A stretch of 64,000 nucleotides of DNA from Gordonia polyisoprenivorans NBRC 16320 = JCM 10675. Its GTDB lineage: Bacteria; Actinomycetota; Actinomycetes; Mycobacteriales; Mycobacteriaceae. Below the pieces are notes generated by a model. It was not told the origin of the DNA and made no database searches. It saw only the letters and a list, made by a program, of their open reading frames with translations. The position numbers and the translations under genes are program-made. Shown here in pieces: positions 45,576 through 57,000 of the stretch. The number at the start of each line of letters is the position of its first letter. Position 1 is the first letter of the stretch. The stretch spans positions 62,001 through 126,000 of the forward strand of contig NZ_BAEI01000059.1 in the NCBI RefSeq assembly GCF_000241325.1, in the 5' to 3' direction.

Positions 45576-47345
45576 ATGACCGCACGAGGGGTCCGGACGC
45601 TGGTCCTGGGTGGGGTTCGGTCGGGCAAGTCCGCACACGGCGAACAGTTGCTGCGCGCGGCCGCATCGGTGCGTTATGTGGCCACCGGGCCGACGCTGAC
45701 GACCGATGCCGAGTGGACCGCGCGCGTCGAGAGACATCGGCAACGGCGCGATCCGAGGTACACGACGGTCGAGACGAGCGATCTGGCGTCGGAACTGCGG
45801 GCCGACCCGCACGCCAGCACACTGGTCGATGATCTGGGCAACTGGCTGGCCGCGCGACTCGACGCCACCGGAGCGTGGTCGGCGACGGCCACCGTCGACC
45901 GCTCCGCCGAGAACGATGAATTGTGTTCGGCGATAGCCGAATTCACCGGCGATCTGGTGTTGATCAGCCCCGAGGTCGGGTTGGCGCCGGTGGCCCCGAC
46001 CCCGGCCGGACGACTCTTCCAGGACGAACTCGGCGCGCTCAACGAGGCCGTGGCCGCGGTGTGTGATCGCGTGATCCTCGTCGTGGCCGGCCGCATCATC
46101 GACCTGACTGAAGCACCCCGGGCCGAGGCCCCGGCATCGCCCGATGCCGAGACCACCCCTGCACCGACCCCGCCCGCCGCTCCGGCAAGCGCCCCCGCAG
46201 CCGCGATCCCGATGACCGGACCCGTGCCCGACGCGACCGACGCCGAGATCTTCGACGCCATCGACCTACCCGACGAACAGGTCGCCGAGGCGGCCCGGGC
46301 ACGCCAGCTCGAACTCACCAAACCACCCGGCTCGCTGGGCCGGCTCGAGGAGATCGGGGTGTGGATCTCGGCGTGCCAAGGGGTCTGTCCCCCACGGCCG
46401 ATCGAGACGCCCACCGTCGTGGTCTTCGCCGGCGATCACGGGGTGGCCCAGGGTGGCGTGTCGGCCTTCCCGTCGGAGGTCACCGCGCAGATGGTCGCCA
46501 ACATCGCCGCAGGAGGTGCAGCCGTCAACGTGCTCGCCCGTCGGTGCGGTGCGACGGTCCGGGTCGCCGACATCGCCGTCGACGCCGACACCGGCCCAGA
46601 GGTCTCTGCTTACAAGGTGCGGCGCTCCAGCAACGATCTGCGGGTCACCGACGCATTGACCATCGACGAGGCCCGCCGAGCCCTCGCCGCCGGGCGGGCC
46701 ATCGTCGACGATCTCGTCGACTCCGGGGCCGATCTGTTGATCGCCGGTGACATGGGGATCGGCAACACCACGCCTGCCGCGATCATCATCGGCACCCTCG
46801 CACGTCGCGAACCCGTCGAGGTGGTCGGACGCGGCACCGGCATCGACGACGTCGGATGGATGCGCAAGACCGCCGCGATCCGCGACGGGATGCGCCGCGG
46901 GCGTCGTCATCGCAGCGACCCACTCTCGCTGATCGCGGCAGTCGGGGGCGCCGACCTGGCCGCGATGGCCGGCTTCCTCGCGCAGGCCGCGGTGCGGCGC
47001 ACACCGGTGATCCTCGACGGCGTGGTGGTCACGGCGGCCGCACTCATCGCCGTGGAGATGGCCCCGGGCGCGACGCGGTGGTGGCTGGCCGGTCACCGCT
47101 CGGTCGAACCGGCGCATGCCATCGCCCTGGAGTATCTGGATCTCGAACCGCTGCACACCTATTCGATGCGCCTCGGTGAGGGCACCGGCGCATTGTCCGC
47201 GCTACCGACGGTCCTCTCGGCCGTCGACATCATGACGTCGATGTCGACCTTCGCCGACGCCGGCGTCAGCGATGCCGACGCGTTGCCGTCGGATTCCGTC
47301 GACAGCGCGGATTCCGATGTGGCACAAGCACCTTCGCCCACCTGA
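45576..47345 (+). CDS. CobU-CobT fusion, nucleotide loop assembly
   Basis: This 589-residue protein fuses two cobalamin enzymes. Residues 1-185 are CobU: P-loop GGVRSGKS at 12-19 and [11 protein letters not shown] with H54, the residue that takes GMP. A Pro/Ala-rich linker (about 185-215) leads to CobT (about 220-565): [47 protein letters not shown] and the catalytic E535 in RLGEGTGA. CobU makes GDP-cobinamide and CobT activates dimethylbenzimidazole, the two inputs of CobS, encoded next. M. tuberculosis encodes cobU elsewhere. Confidence 0.93.
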   Translation: MTARGVRTLVLGGVRSGKSAHGEQLLRAAASVRYVATGPTLTTDAEWTARVERHRQRRDPRYTTVETSDLASELRADPHASTLVDDLGNWLAARLDATGAWSATATVDRSAENDELCSAIAEFTGDLVLISPEVGLAPVAPTPAGRLFQDELGALNEAVAAVCDRVILVVAGRIIDLTEAPRAEAPASPDAETTPAPTPPAAPASAPAAAIPMTGPVPDATDAEIFDAIDLPDEQVAEAARARQLELTKPPGSLGRLEEIGVWISACQGVCPPRPIETPTVVVFAGDHGVAQGGVSAFPSEVTAQMVANIAAGGAAVNVLARRCGATVRVADIAVDADTGPEVSAYKVRRSSNDLRVTDALTIDEARRALAAGRAIVDDLVDSGADLLIAGDMGIGNTTPAAIIIGTLARREPVEVVGRGTGIDDVGWMRKTAAIRDGMRRGRRHRSDPLSLIAAVGGADLAAMAGFLAQAAVRRTPVILDGVVVTAAALIAVEMAPGATRWWLAGHRSVEPAHAIALEYLDLEPLHTYSMRLGEGTGALSALPTVLSAVDIMTSMSTFADAGVSDADALPSDSVDSADSDVAQAPSPT

Positions 47346-47353
47346 TCTCACCG

Positions 47354-48142
47354 ATGAGCCCGGTACGCGCGATCGCCGTCTCGCTGTCCTGGCTGACCGT
47401 GCTCCCTGTACCCCGGCGTGTCACCGACGCAACCGCCGACAGACGGCTCGGCGGCGCGGTCATCGCAGCGGTACCCGTGGTCGGCGTACTCCTCGCGGCG
47501 GTGGCGACCCTGATCGCGTGGGGGCTCTCGTACACCGCCGCGCCGGAGGCGCTGATCGGCGTACTCGTTGTCGGCGTACTCGCCGTCGGCACCCGGGGTA
47601 TGCACCTCGACGGTCTCGCCGACACCGCTGACGGTCTCGGGTGCTACGGACCGCCGGAGCGGGTCACCGAGGTGATGCGTTCGGGTTCGGTGGGCCCGTT
47701 CGGCGTGGCGACCCTGATCCTGGTGCTGGCTCTGCAAGCTGTCGGTCTCACGACGCTGATCGCCCAGAATCGTTGGTGGGAGCTCGGTCTGGCGATCGGT
47801 GTCGCACGCGTCGCCGCGGTGCTCGCGTGCCGGCGGGCGCTGCCGCCTGCCCATCCCGACGGCTTCGGTGCTCTGGTCGCCGGTACGCAACGCATCGCCG
47901 CGGTCGTGTGGTCGGTGGTGGCGGTCGCCCTCGGCGTCGTGATCGGCGGCCTCGATGGCTCGGTCACCGCCCATTCGATCACCGCCGGGCTGCGGGCGGG
48001 GGCCACGATCGTGGTGATGCTCGCGTTCACCTGGCTGTTCAGTCGGCACTGTGCACGACGGATGGGCGGCATCGTCGGCGACGTCCTCGGCGCCGTCATC
48101 GAACTCGGCACCGCACTCGTCCTCGTCGGACTGATCCTCTGA
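47354..48142 (+). CDS. cobS: Cobalamin-5'-phosphate synthase CobS
   Basis: The 262-residue membrane enzyme has LSWLTVLPVP at the start, the metal-binding motif HLDGLADTADGLGCYG and FGVATLILVL, with five to six helices. It joins GDP-cobinamide to alpha-ribazole phosphate, finishing the nucleotide loop started by the upstream fusion enzyme. The ATG is eight bases after the cobU-cobT stop. Confidence 0.95.
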   Translation: MSPVRAIAVSLSWLTVLPVPRRVTDATADRRLGGAVIAAVPVVGVLLAAVATLIAWGLSYTAAPEALIGVLVVGVLAVGTRGMHLDGLADTADGLGCYGPPERVTEVMRSGSVGPFGVATLILVLALQAVGLTTLIAQNRWWELGLAIGVARVAAVLACRRALPPAHPDGFGALVAGTQRIAAVVWSVVAVALGVVIGGLDGSVTAHSITAGLRAGATIVVMLAFTWLFSRHCARRMGGIVGDVLGAVIELGTALVLVGLIL

Positions 48143-48183
48143 GTCGGTCTGCACACTGCACAGCCGCGGCGCATCCTGGGCGT

Positions 48184-48738
48184 ATGCCATTGCCGGACCG
48201 CAATTTTGACGGATTCGCACTGTATGCGGCACTCGACGCCCGGCGCCGGGAGCAAACGTTGTCCTGGAACGCACTCGCCCGCCAGGTGTGGGACCTCTCG
48301 GCAGCACTCAACGCGGCACGCCCCGATGATCACTCGTTCAGCACATCGGCGATCGCCAGCCTGCGCACACGCGGCAACACCAGCTGCCAGCACGCAGTAC
48401 TGCTGCTGTGGTGGCTGAACGCGACCACGGAGGACTTCGTCACCCCGGAGGACTTCGTCACAGACCCGGCAACCGGGACCGCCGGCGTCGAACTCCCACG
48501 ATGCGACGACGCACACCGCCTTCGGTGGAATCTCGGTCGGCTCTACGCCACGCTCGACGCCGCAAGAACCCGGCACGGGGCGACGTGGGCACGGACGGCG
48601 GCTCGGCTGGGCTGCTCGCCGGGCCAGCTGACCGGCCTGCGGACCGCCCGCTACTCCACCAACATGCGCCTGGCCATGACGATCACGCAGGCCCTGCGGC
48701 GTCCCGCCGCCGAGTTCGTCTACGCCGCCGACTGGTGA
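48184..48738 (+). CDS. Duplicated XRE-like helix-turn-helix protein
   Basis: The 184-residue product has two related halves. The first has LYAALDARRREQTLSWNALA and ends TTEDFV; the second has LYATLDAARTRHGATWARTA and ends AAEFV. Each looks like a five-helix XRE-type DNA-binding fold (LSWNALARQVW; ATWARTAARLGCSPGQLTGL). Between them an 18-base tandem duplication gives EDFVTPEDFVT. It has no other domain. It is 41 bases after cobS and converges on ilvE with a seven-base gap. Confidence 0.7.
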   Translation: MPLPDRNFDGFALYAALDARRREQTLSWNALARQVWDLSAALNAARPDDHSFSTSAIASLRTRGNTSCQHAVLLLWWLNATTEDFVTPEDFVTDPATGTAGVELPRCDDAHRLRWNLGRLYATLDAARTRHGATWARTAARLGCSPGQLTGLRTARYSTNMRLAMTITQALRRPAAEFVYAADW

Positions 48739-48745
48739 GAGCGAC

Positions 48746-49852
48746 TCAGCGCCGGTAGAGCTCGGTCATCCAGCCGTGGGTGTCGGCGAACTTGCCGCGC
48801 TGGATACCGGTGAGGGTGTCGCGCAGCGCGAGGGTCACCTCACCGGGTGTGCCGTCCCCGATCGAGTAGTCGTCGGTCTCGCTCTTGACGTGGCCGACCG
48901 GGGTGATGACGGCTGCGGTCCCACACGCGAAGACCTCGGTGATGTCGCCGGAGGTCACACCCTTGCGGAGTTCCTCGGTGGTGATCTTGCGTTCCTCGAC
49001 GGCGAACCCGGCGTCGGTGGCCAGGGTCAGCAACGATTCCCGGGTGATGCCCGGTAGCAGCGAGCCGGTGAGTTCCGGGGTGACCAGTCGCGCGTCGGCG
49101 CCCGAGCCGAAGACGAAGAACAGGTTCATCCCGCCCATCTCCTCGATGAACCGGCGCTCCACGGCGTCGAGCCAGACCACCTGGTCACAGCCCTTCGCGG
49201 TGGCCTGCTGCTGGGCCAGGAAGCTCGCGGCGTAGTTGCCGCCGCACTTGGCGAAGCCCGTGCCGCCCGGGGCTGCGCGGACGTATTCGGTCGACAGCCA
49301 CACGCTGACCGGCTTGATACCACCGGCGAAGTAGGCGCCGGCGGGCGAGGCGATCACGCAATAGCGGTACTGCGTCGACGGGGCGTTGACGCCCAGCCCG
49401 GCCTGCGAGGCGAACATGAACGGCCGCAGATACAGCGATTCCTCGCCGCCGGCGGCGGGGACCCACTCGTTGTCGGCGTCGAGCAGCGCGCGCAACGAGG
49501 AGATGAAGTCGTCCACCGGCAGCGGCGGCATCGCCAGACGCTCCCCCGACCGCTGCAGGCGCAGGCCGTTGGCCTCCGGGCGAAAGGCGGCGATCGACCC
49601 ATCGGGCTGACGGTAGGCCTTGAGCCCCTCGAAGACCTCTTGGCCGTAATGCAGCACCATCGCCGACGGATCGAGCGCAATGGGGCCGTACGGGGTCACC
49701 TTGGCGTCATACCAACCACGGTCCACGTCGTAGTCCACCATCACCATGTTGTCGGTGAAATACTTGCCGAAACCGGGAGCTGCGAGGATGTCCGCGCGCT
49801 GCGACTCCGACACCGGGTGCGGGTGCTCGGTACGGGTGAACTGCAAGGTCAT
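48746..49852 (-). CDS. ilvE: Branched-chain amino acid aminotransferase
   Basis: The 368-residue PLP enzyme of fold IV has [27 protein letters not shown], the PLP lysine in [12 protein letters not shown], and [12 protein letters not shown]. It interconverts branched-chain amino acids and keto acids and is orthologous to Rv2210c. The ATG at 49852 lies six bases after TACGAT, so the message may be leaderless. Confidence 0.95.
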   Translation of the reverse strand: MTLQFTRTEHPHPVSESQRADILAAPGFGKYFTDNMVMVDYDVDRGWYDAKVTPYGPIALDPSAMVLHYGQEVFEGLKAYRQPDGSIAAFRPEANGLRLQRSGERLAMPPLPVDDFISSLRALLDADNEWVPAAGGEESLYLRPFMFASQAGLGVNAPSTQYRYCVIASPAGAYFAGGIKPVSVWLSTEYVRAAPGGTGFAKCGGNYAASFLAQQQATAKGCDQVVWLDAVERRFIEEMGGMNLFFVFGSGADARLVTPELTGSLLPGITRESLLTLATDAGFAVEERKITTEELRKGVTSGDITEVFACGTAAVITPVGHVKSETDDYSIGDGTPGEVTLALRDTLTGIQRGKFADTHGWMTELYRR

Positions 49853-49858
49853 TGGCCC

Positions 49859-49864
49859 ATCGTA
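49859..49864 (-). promoter_or_regulatory. -10 hexamer for ilvE
   Basis: TACGAT on the minus strand, six bases, then ATG at 49852. Confidence 0.5.
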
Positions 49865-49954
49865 GCGCCGCGGCGCAAGGCGATCGGTGCCAGGTTCCCG
49901 TCTGCGCCGGGCCGGGGTTGCAGTCGTGCGAGGGGTGGCAGACGTGTGGGCACC

Positions 49955-51064
49955 TCAGACGTGCGACTCGACGAACGGCGGGATCACGACTTCGCACGGC
50001 AACGCCCGACCGCGCACATCGATGACCACCTCGGCTCCCTTGCCGATGCCCGCGGCGGTGTCGATGAGCGCCAGCGCGATCCCCTGTTTGAGGGTCGGCG
50101 AGAAGGTGCCCGAGGTGCACAGGCCGATCCGTTCGCCGCCCGCCGCGGTGAGCACATCGCAGTCGGCGCGCGGCACCCCACGACCGGTGGCCCGCAGTCC
50201 GTAGAGCCGACGGGCGGGACTGTTCTCCTTCTCCGCGAGCAGCGCCTCGCGCCCGAAGAACGCGGGCTTGTTCCAGCCGACCGCCCACCCGGTGCGGGCC
50301 TGGACGGGGGTGATCTCCGGTGAGAGTTCGTGGCCGTGCAGCGCATATCCCATCTCGGTGCGCAGGGTGTCGCGCGCGCCGAGTCCGGCGGGCAGCCCAC
50401 CGAATGCGGTGACCTGAGCCATCAGCGCGTCGAACACCGGTCCGGCGTGCGCCCACCCGGGCAGGATCTCGTAGCCGCGTTCGCCGGTGTAGCCGGTCCG
50501 GCACACGCGCACCGGCGCGCTACCCCCGTCGATCGACAGTTCGGCGTCGGCGAACGCCATGTACTCCATGTCGGTGGGCAGCCCCACCGCGGCGAGTACC
50601 TCCGGGCTTTTCGGTCCCTGCACCGCGAACACCGCGTACTCGCGGTGCAGATCGGTGATCGCGACACCGTCGGGCGCGACCGCCGCCAACGCTGCGACGA
50701 CCGCTGCGGTGTTGGCGGCGTTGGGCACGAGGAACACCTCGTCGTCGGCGACGAGGTAGGCGATCAGATCGTCGATGACGCCGCCGGAATCGTTGCAGCA
50801 CAACGTGTATTGGGCTTTGCCCGGCGCGATCTTGGCGAGGTCGTTGGACAGGGTGGCGTTGACGAACTCCGCGGCGCCGGGGCCGGCGACCAACGCCTTG
50901 CCGAGGTGGCTCACGTCGAAGATGCCGACGGCCTCGCGTACCGCGGTGTGCTCGGCGACGGTGCCCGAGTACGCGACGGGCATGTCCCACCCGCCGAATT
51001 CGGCGAAACTCGCCCCGAGTGCTGCGTGTCGATCGGCAATGGGTCCGGCGAGGAGTTCGGTCAT
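49955..51064 (-). CDS. gcvT: Glycine cleavage T protein (aminomethyltransferase)
   Basis: The 369-residue protein has [31 protein letters not shown], the folate-binding [13 protein letters not shown] and [14 protein letters not shown], then [17 protein letters not shown]. It transfers the aminomethyl group from H protein to tetrahydrofolate. The ATG at 51064 lies seven bases after TAGGTT, implying a leaderless message, and matches the orthologue Rv2211c. Other gcv genes are not in the window. Confidence 0.95.
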   Translation of the reverse strand: MTELLAGPIADRHAALGASFAEFGGWDMPVAYSGTVAEHTAVREAVGIFDVSHLGKALVAGPGAAEFVNATLSNDLAKIAPGKAQYTLCCNDSGGVIDDLIAYLVADDEVFLVPNAANTAAVVAALAAVAPDGVAITDLHREYAVFAVQGPKSPEVLAAVGLPTDMEYMAFADAELSIDGGSAPVRVCRTGYTGERGYEILPGWAHAGPVFDALMAQVTAFGGLPAGLGARDTLRTEMGYALHGHELSPEITPVQARTGWAVGWNKPAFFGREALLAEKENSPARRLYGLRATGRGVPRADCDVLTAAGGERIGLCTSGTFSPTLKQGIALALIDTAAGIGKGAEVVIDVRGRALPCEVVIPPFVESHV

Positions 51065-51071
51065 GGCGCTC

Positions 51072-51077
51072 AACCTA
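51072..51077 (-). promoter_or_regulatory. -10 hexamer for gcvT
   Basis: TAGGTT on the minus strand, seven bases, then ATG at 51064. Confidence 0.55.
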
Positions 51078-51113
51078 CCGCGAGCGCGGCGCACAAGACG
51101 ATCACCACAGGAC

Positions 51114-51722
51114 TCACGTCCCGGCGGGAACCCCGAACCCCTGCAGTCCGGGATCGGCGGCGAGGTCGGCGGTGTGCAGGGTGACCCCGTCCGGTGGCTG
51201 GTTGCCGCCGACGGTTGTCACCTCATCGCCGTTGACGGCAACCACGATGTTGGTGTGTTGGCCCCACGGGCTGGGTTTGTCGTAGATCACGATGTCGCCG
51301 GGCTGCGGGCGATGACCCGGCCCCCGCCAGCGTCCCGAGCTGTGCAGGTAGTCGGTGAGCGTCGCCACCCCCGGGATGCGCCACGATCCGGAGTTCGGAT
51401 TGTCCAGCGGCACACCGGATTCGTGCATCACGGTGCTGACGAAGTCGGCGCACCATGGTTCGTCGACGCCGCCGGAATAGGTGGTGCCCGACGCATTGCG
51501 CGCGTATTCGGCGCGTACCGACTCGATGATGCGGGCTCGAGAAGCGGTCAGTGTGGTGGTGTCGACGACCGGAAACGGCGGCCTCGCCCGGCCGGTCATC
51601 CCGTTCACCGCGCGGGACACCGCGTCGTCGTCATGGCGGTATGCACGGACGCCGATCACCGTCGCCGTGCATGCGGCGATCACCACGAGTGCGATCACCC
51701 ATGCCGCCCTGGTTCGCCTCAT
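51114..51722 (-). CDS. Membrane-anchored CHAP-domain protein
   Basis: The 202-residue protein has an N-terminal anchor ([20 protein letters not shown]) and a CHAP cysteine peptidase/amidase domain with C91 in [22 protein letters not shown] and H156 in [11 protein letters not shown]. It probably cleaves peptidoglycan or acts on another wall substrate outside the membrane. The ATG at 51722 is chosen; a GTG four codons upstream is possible. It has no counterpart in the M. tuberculosis block, where Rv2212 lies. Confidence 0.82.
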   Translation of the reverse strand: MRRTRAAWVIALVVIAACTATVIGVRAYRHDDDAVSRAVNGMTGRARPPFPVVDTTTLTASRARIIESVRAEYARNASGTTYSGGVDEPWCADFVSTVMHESGVPLDNPNSGSWRIPGVATLTDYLHSSGRWRGPGHRPQPGDIVIYDKPSPWGQHTNIVVAVNGDEVTTVGGNQPPDGVTLHTADLAADPGLQGFGVPAGT

Positions 51723-51858
51723 CTGTTCGCCCACCCCGTCTCTCGTCGTCACACCGCCATCGCAACGCCGCGTCGTTGTGGCGGGTTCCCGCTGCGATGG
51801 CACGTCGGTCGGTCGGATGACGGGCAGCCGACGAGGCGCCTGTGGCAAGGTTGGTCGG

Positions 51859-53406
51859 GTGAGCAAGAACGAGAGCGTCGACCGCACTCGCGGTCCCCAG
51901 ATCACCCTGACCACCTCCATCGGCAAAGACGACGAGGCCCTCGTACTCGGCCTCGTCGCCACCTCCTCCGACGACACCACTGCCGACAACACCACCGACC
52001 CCGCTGCACCGACCCTGCTCGGCGCCGACGTCCTCGACGATGCGTCGGCGGCGGCAGTCACCGCCGCGCTGTCGGCGGTGGGCGCCACCGGTTCCCACGG
52101 TGAGGTCACCCGGCTGGCGGCGCCGGAATCACTCGGCGTACGCATTGTGGCGGCCGTCGGCGTCGGCGACGAGAAATCGCTCGACGACCCGGAGAAACTC
52201 CGCCAGGCCGCCGGTGTCGCGATCCGTTCCCTCGAGGGCTTCGACGTCGTCGCCACCACCCTGGGCTCCACCGACATCGGTGCCGCGGTCGAGGGACTGT
52301 TCCTCGGCGCCTACCGCTTCGAGGAGTTCCGCTCGTCGCGCTCGGCGTCGACCAAGCAACTGCCCGGCACCGTGCACGTCGTGGTCGAGTCCGCCGACAA
52401 GGCGGCGAAAGCCGAACTGGCACATGCCATCGCGGTCGCCGATTCGGTGGCCATCGCCCGTGACTTCGTCAACACCCCGCCGAGCCACCTCTACCCGGAG
52501 GAGTTCGCCGAACGTGCGCGCGAGTTGGGCGCGAAGGCCGGACTCAAGGTGGAGATCCTCGACTTCGACTCCCTCGAGAAGGACGGCTATGGCGGGATCG
52601 TCGGCGTCGGCAAGGGTTCGTCCCGGTTGCCGCGGCTGGTGCGATTGACCCACGCGGGCAAGAAGTCGGCCAAGAAGGTGGCGCTTGTCGGCAAGGGCAT
52701 CACCTTCGACACCGGTGGAATCTCGATCAAGCCGGCCGCCAACATGGATCAGATGACCTCCGACATGGGCGGCGCGGCCGCGGTGATCGCGGCGACCATC
52801 GCCGCCGCGCGTCTCGACCTGCCGGTGTCGGTGACCGCCACCGTGCCGATGGCCGAGAACATGCCGTCGGGGACCGCGCAGCGTCCCGGCGACGTCCTGA
52901 CCCAGTACGGCGGGACGACCGTCGAGGTCCTCAACACCGACGCCGAGGGACGCCTCGTCCTCGCCGACGCCATCGTGCGCGCCTGCGAGGACGATCCGGA
53001 CTACCTCATCGACACCGCCACCCTGACCGGGGCGCAGATGGTTGCCCTGGGCACCCGCACCCCCGGGGTCATGGGGACCGACGACTTCCGCGACCGGGTG
53101 TCGGCACTGTCGGCCGAGATCGGCGAGAACGCCTGGCCCATGCCGCTGCCGTCGGAACTGCGTGCCGATCTCAAGTCGCGGGTCGCCGATCTGGCGAACG
53201 TCACCCCACACCGGTGGGGCGGCATGCTCGCCGCGGGTCTGTTCCTCAAGGAGTTCGTGCCCGACGGGGTGCAATGGGCCCACATCGACATCGCCGGTCC
53301 CGCCTTCAACACCTCCGGCCCCTGGGGTTACACCCCCAAGGGTGGTACGGGCGTACCGGTCCGCACGATCACGAAGGTTCTCGAGGACATCGCGGCCAAC
53401 GGCTGA
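51859..53406 (+). CDS. pepB: Leucyl aminopeptidase (PepA/PepB, M17)
   Basis: The 515-residue enzyme has the M17 di-zinc centre: [29 protein letters not shown], and [15 protein letters not shown] with the catalytic Lys, Asp, Glu and Arg residues in order. It removes N-terminal residues from peptides in the cytosol and corresponds to Rv2213. The GTG at 51859 is taken as the start because homology begins after it; a weak -10-like CAAGGT lies seven bases upstream. Confidence 0.94.
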   Translation: MSKNESVDRTRGPQITLTTSIGKDDEALVLGLVATSSDDTTADNTTDPAAPTLLGADVLDDASAAAVTAALSAVGATGSHGEVTRLAAPESLGVRIVAAVGVGDEKSLDDPEKLRQAAGVAIRSLEGFDVVATTLGSTDIGAAVEGLFLGAYRFEEFRSSRSASTKQLPGTVHVVVESADKAAKAELAHAIAVADSVAIARDFVNTPPSHLYPEEFAERARELGAKAGLKVEILDFDSLEKDGYGGIVGVGKGSSRLPRLVRLTHAGKKSAKKVALVGKGITFDTGGISIKPAANMDQMTSDMGGAAAVIAATIAAARLDLPVSVTATVPMAENMPSGTAQRPGDVLTQYGGTTVEVLNTDAEGRLVLADAIVRACEDDPDYLIDTATLTGAQMVALGTRTPGVMGTDDFRDRVSALSAEIGENAWPMPLPSELRADLKSRVADLANVTPHRWGGMLAAGLFLKEFVPDGVQWAHIDIAGPAFNTSGPWGYTPKGGTGVPVRTITKVLEDIAANG

Positions 53407-53453
53407 TCGGCCACTTTTGCGCCACACACCACGTCCGTGGCGCGTACGGCGGG

Positions 53454-53459
53454 TAGGGT
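53454..53459 (+). promoter_or_regulatory. -10 hexamer upstream of dlaT
   Basis: TAGGGT lies six bases before an in-frame ATG at 53466, 35 codons before the conserved dlaT start. It gives either a 105-base leader or a leaderless, longer product. Confidence 0.45.
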
Positions 53460-53570
53460 CTAGCGATGGGCGCCGGGCCACCCGCCACACGCCTGGGAGA
53501 CGCGGCGCACACACCGCGACACCCCGCATCACGCACAGACCCACCACGTCGAGTTCAGGAGTCAACAGCA

Positions 53571-55352
53571 ATGGCCTTCTCCGTCCAGATGCCCGCCCTC
53601 GGTGAGAGTGTCACCGAGGGGACCGTCACCCGGTGGTTGAAGGAAGAGGGCGACACCGTCGAGGCCGACGAGCCCCTGCTGGAGGTGTCGACCGACAAGG
53701 TCGACACCGAGATCCCCGCCCCCACCTCCGGCGTCCTCACCAAGATCATCGCCCAGGAAGACGACGTCGTGGAGATCGGCGGCGAACTCGCCCTGATCGG
53801 TGATGCCGGGGAGAGCGCCGACGATTCCGGGGATTCCGGATCCGACGACTCGGCCGATTCCGACGACTCGGCGGGCGGCGACGAACCGACCGAAGCCGGT
53901 GCGGCCGAACAGGACACCGAGGCGCCCTCGACCGAGGCAGAGGCTCCGGCCGAGAAGCCCGCCGCCGCCACCGGTGACAGCGGGGCCTCCGGGACCGACG
54001 TGCTGATGCCTGAACTCGGCGAGTCGGTCACCGAGGGCACGGTGACCAACTGGCTCAAGGCCGTCGGCGACGAGGTCGCCGCGGACGAACCACTGCTCGA
54101 GGTCTCCACGGACAAGGTCGACACCGAGATCCCGTCCCCCGTCGCCGGAACCCTGCTCGAGATCCTCGCGCAGGAGGACGACGTCATCGAGGTCGGCGGC
54201 AAGCTCGCGGTGATCGGCGATGCCTCGGCCGCCGGCTCCAAGCCCGAGCCCGAACCGGAGCCGGAGCCCGAGCCCGCCAAGTCCGAGCCAGAACCCGCGA
54301 AATCCGAGGAGGCGCCCGCCACGAGTGAGCCGGAACCCGAACCGGTCAAGGTCGCCTCCGCCGCAGCCCCCGCCGACGATTCCACCGATCTGCAGTCCAC
54401 CCCGTACGTGACCCCGTTGGTCCGAAAGTTGGCTGCGGAGAACGACATCGACCTATCGAGCCTCAAGGGTACCGGGGTCGGCGGCCGCATCCGCAAGCAG
54501 GACGTGCTCGCCGCCGCCGAGGCGAAGAAGGCCCCCGAGCCGGCCTCGAGCCCGGCCCCGGCCGCCGCACCGGCGCCCGCAGCCGCACCGGCCGCGTCGT
54601 CGCCGGAGGTCAAGCCCGAACTCGCGGCACTGCGTGGCACCACGCAGAAGATCAACCGCATCCGTCAGATCACCGCGAAGAAGACCCGCGAGTCGCTGCA
54701 GACCAGTGCTCAGCTGACGCAGGTCTTCGAGGTCGACATGAGCAAGATCGTGTCACTGCGCAAGGCTGCCAAGGAGTCGTTCAAGGCTTCCGAGGGAGTG
54801 AACCTGACCTTCTTGCCGTTCATCGCCAAGGCCGTCGTGGAGGCACTCAAGGCGCATCCGAACGTCAACGCCTCCATCGACGAGGACAAGAAGGAGATCA
54901 CCTACTACGACAAGGTGCATCTCGGTATCGCCGTCGACACCGAGCAGGGCCTGCTCTCGCCGGTGATCCACAACGCCGACGACCTCTCGATCGCCGGACT
55001 GGCCCGGGCCATCGCCGACATCGCCGCCCGCGCCCGCACCAACGGCCTCAAGCCCGACGAGTTGGCCGGTGGCACCTTCACCATCACCAACATCGGGAGC
55101 CAGGGCGCCCTATTCGACACCCCGATCCTGGTGCCGCCGCAGGCGGCCATGCTCGGTACCGGCGCAATCGTCAAGCGCCCGGTGGTCATCACCGGCGACG
55201 ACGGTTCGGAGTCGATCGCGGTGCGGTCGATGTCGTACCTGCCGCTGACCTACGATCACCGCCTGATCGACGGCGCCGACGCCGGTCGCTTCCTGACGAC
55301 GATCAAGAAGCGACTCGAGGCCGGCTCGTTCGCCGCCGAACTGGGCCTCTAG
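53571..55352 (+). CDS. dlaT: Dihydrolipoamide acyltransferase (E2, DlaT/SucB)
   Basis: The 593-residue protein has two N-terminal lipoyl domains with lipoyl lysines K43 and K182 (each in STDKVDTE), acidic and Glu-Pro-rich linkers, a peripheral E3-binding domain ([20 protein letters not shown]), an Ala/Pro linker, and the catalytic domain ending with H563 and D567 in [12 protein letters not shown]. In mycobacteria DlaT is the shared E2 of pyruvate dehydrogenase and peroxynitrite reductase. The ATG at 53571 has CAGGAG upstream. Lipoate for it is made by the lipB and lipA products next door. Confidence 0.95.
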   Translation: MAFSVQMPALGESVTEGTVTRWLKEEGDTVEADEPLLEVSTDKVDTEIPAPTSGVLTKIIAQEDDVVEIGGELALIGDAGESADDSGDSGSDDSADSDDSAGGDEPTEAGAAEQDTEAPSTEAEAPAEKPAAATGDSGASGTDVLMPELGESVTEGTVTNWLKAVGDEVAADEPLLEVSTDKVDTEIPSPVAGTLLEILAQEDDVIEVGGKLAVIGDASAAGSKPEPEPEPEPEPAKSEPEPAKSEEAPATSEPEPEPVKVASAAAPADDSTDLQSTPYVTPLVRKLAAENDIDLSSLKGTGVGGRIRKQDVLAAAEAKKAPEPASSPAPAAAPAPAAAPAASSPEVKPELAALRGTTQKINRIRQITAKKTRESLQTSAQLTQVFEVDMSKIVSLRKAAKESFKASEGVNLTFLPFIAKAVVEALKAHPNVNASIDEDKKEITYYDKVHLGIAVDTEQGLLSPVIHNADDLSIAGLARAIADIAARARTNGLKPDELAGGTFTITNIGSQGALFDTPILVPPQAAMLGTGAIVKRPVVITGDDGSESIAVRSMSYLPLTYDHRLIDGADAGRFLTTIKKRLEAGSFAAELGL

Positions 55353-55358
55353 GCACCG

Positions 55359-56246
55359 ATGCGGGTAGCCGTCGCCGGCTCATCGGGGCTGATCGGTTCG
55401 GCCCTGATCACCGCGCTGGAATCGGCGGGCCATTCGGTGCGCCGGCTGGTCCGGCGGGAGGCGAACGAGCCCGGTGAATTCAGTTGGGACCCCGAGACAT
55501 TCGGTGTTCCTGACGAGGCCCTCGACGGCGTCGACGCGGTGGTGAGCCTCGGCGGCGTCGGGGTCGGCAACGGCCGGTGGAGCGGACGGTTCAAACAAGA
55601 ACTCCGCGACTCCCGGATCCCGCCGACCGAGGTCATCGCCGAGGCCGTCCGCCGGACCGGTGTCCCCACCCTGGTGAGCGCGAGCGCCACCGGGTACTAC
55701 GGGGACACCGGCGCGCGGACGGCCACCGAGGTCGACGGCCCCGGCTCGGGATTCCTGGCCGAGCTGACCGTCGACTGGGAGGCCGCGGCGACCGCCAACT
55801 CGGGCGACCGGACCCGTGTCGTCCTGTTGCGGACCGCACCGGTGCTCGCACCGCACGGTGGCCTGCTGGCCAAACTCCGACCGCTGTTCAAGCTCGGCCT
55901 CGGCGGTACCATCGGCAATGGGCAGCAGTACTTTTCGTGGATCTCACTGGTCGACGAGATCCGAGCGATCGAGTTCGTGCTGGATTCGGCGATCAGCGGT
56001 CCGGTGAACCTGTGCGCACCCGGAGCGGTTCCGTTCGCGACGTTCGTCGACGCCTTCGGTCGGTCGGTGCACCGGCCCACCCTGATGGGCGTTCCCGCGT
56101 TCGTCGCCCGCAAGGCGGGCGGCGAGATGATCGAGGAAATGGTTCTGTACTCCCAACGCGTTGCACCCGGTGTGCTCACCGACCACGACTTCGTCTTCAC
56201 CCATCCCACCATCGATTCGGGGCTGGAGTACGCCAATGGACGCTGA
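55359..56246 (+). CDS. TIGR01777-family NAD(P)-dependent epimerase
   Basis: The 295-residue short-chain-type protein starts [20 protein letters not shown] (Rossmann GxxGxxG) and has [30 protein letters not shown] and [10 protein letters not shown], the TIGR01777/YfcH hallmarks. Function is unknown; it is habitually linked with lipB-lipA (Rv2216). It starts six bases after dlaT and overlaps lipB by 11 bases. Confidence 0.93.
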   Translation: MRVAVAGSSGLIGSALITALESAGHSVRRLVRREANEPGEFSWDPETFGVPDEALDGVDAVVSLGGVGVGNGRWSGRFKQELRDSRIPPTEVIAEAVRRTGVPTLVSASATGYYGDTGARTATEVDGPGSGFLAELTVDWEAAATANSGDRTRVVLLRTAPVLAPHGGLLAKLRPLFKLGLGGTIGNGQQYFSWISLVDEIRAIEFVLDSAISGPVNLCAPGAVPFATFVDAFGRSVHRPTLMGVPAFVARKAGGEMIEEMVLYSQRVAPGVLTDHDFVFTHPTIDSGLEYANGR

Positions 56247-57000
56247 CACACCGACAGCCATCGGTACCCGACGGGCATCGCTGCGCGCAGCCGACACGCC
56301 CGTCGAGATCCGGCGGCTCGGTGTCCTCGACTACCGCGAGGCCTACGACCTTCAGCATCGACTCGCCGGCGAACGTGCCGACGGCACACTCGATCACGAT
56401 CTGTTGCTGCTGCTCGAGCATCCGTCGATCTACACCGCGGGCAAGAGAACCGAGGACGCCGATCGTCCGACCAACGGCGCCGAGGTGATCGACGTCGACC
56501 GTGGCGGACGGATCACCTGGCACGGGCCCGGACAGCTCGTCGGCTATCCGATCATCAAGCTCGCCGAGCCCCTCGACGTCGTCGAGTACGTCCGCCGGCT
56601 CGAGGCGGCGCTCATCGGTGTCTGTGCGGCGCACGGCGTGGCCACCACCCGCGTCGCCGGCCGGTCGGGCGTCTGGGTCGTCGACGACTCGCCCGACCTG
56701 GGACAGTCCGGGGAACGCAAACTCGGCCAGATCGGCATCCGGGTGGCGCGCGGGGTCGCGCTGCACGGGTTCGCCCTCAACGTCGACCCCGACATGAGCG
56801 CCTTCGACGCGATCGTTCCGTGCGGCATCGCCGACGCCGGGGTCACGTCCCTGAGCCGCGAGGCCGGGCGGGAACTCTCGGTCGGCGACCTCGCCGATGA
56901 GGTCGCCGACGCCGTCCTCGCGGCTCTGGACCACAGTGAGATCGCCCTCACCCCGCAGGTCGGGCATGCCGACGGCGCGCGCGTAGCATCGGTGCGGTGA
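56236..57000 (+). CDS. lipB: Octanoyltransferase LipB
   Basis: The 254-residue enzyme moves octanoate from acyl carrier protein to lipoyl domains. It has [36 protein letters not shown], the catalytic K162 ([10 protein letters not shown]) and C196 ([13 protein letters not shown]). The ATG lies inside the previous gene; its stop overlaps the lipA start (GTGA). Confidence 0.95.
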   Translation: MDADTPTAIGTRRASLRAADTPVEIRRLGVLDYREAYDLQHRLAGERADGTLDHDLLLLLEHPSIYTAGKRTEDADRPTNGAEVIDVDRGGRITWHGPGQLVGYPIIKLAEPLDVVEYVRRLEAALIGVCAAHGVATTRVAGRSGVWVVDDSPDLGQSGERKLGQIGIRVARGVALHGFALNVDPDMSAFDAIVPCGIADAGVTSLSREAGRELSVGDLADEVADAVLAALDHSEIALTPQVGHADGARVASVR

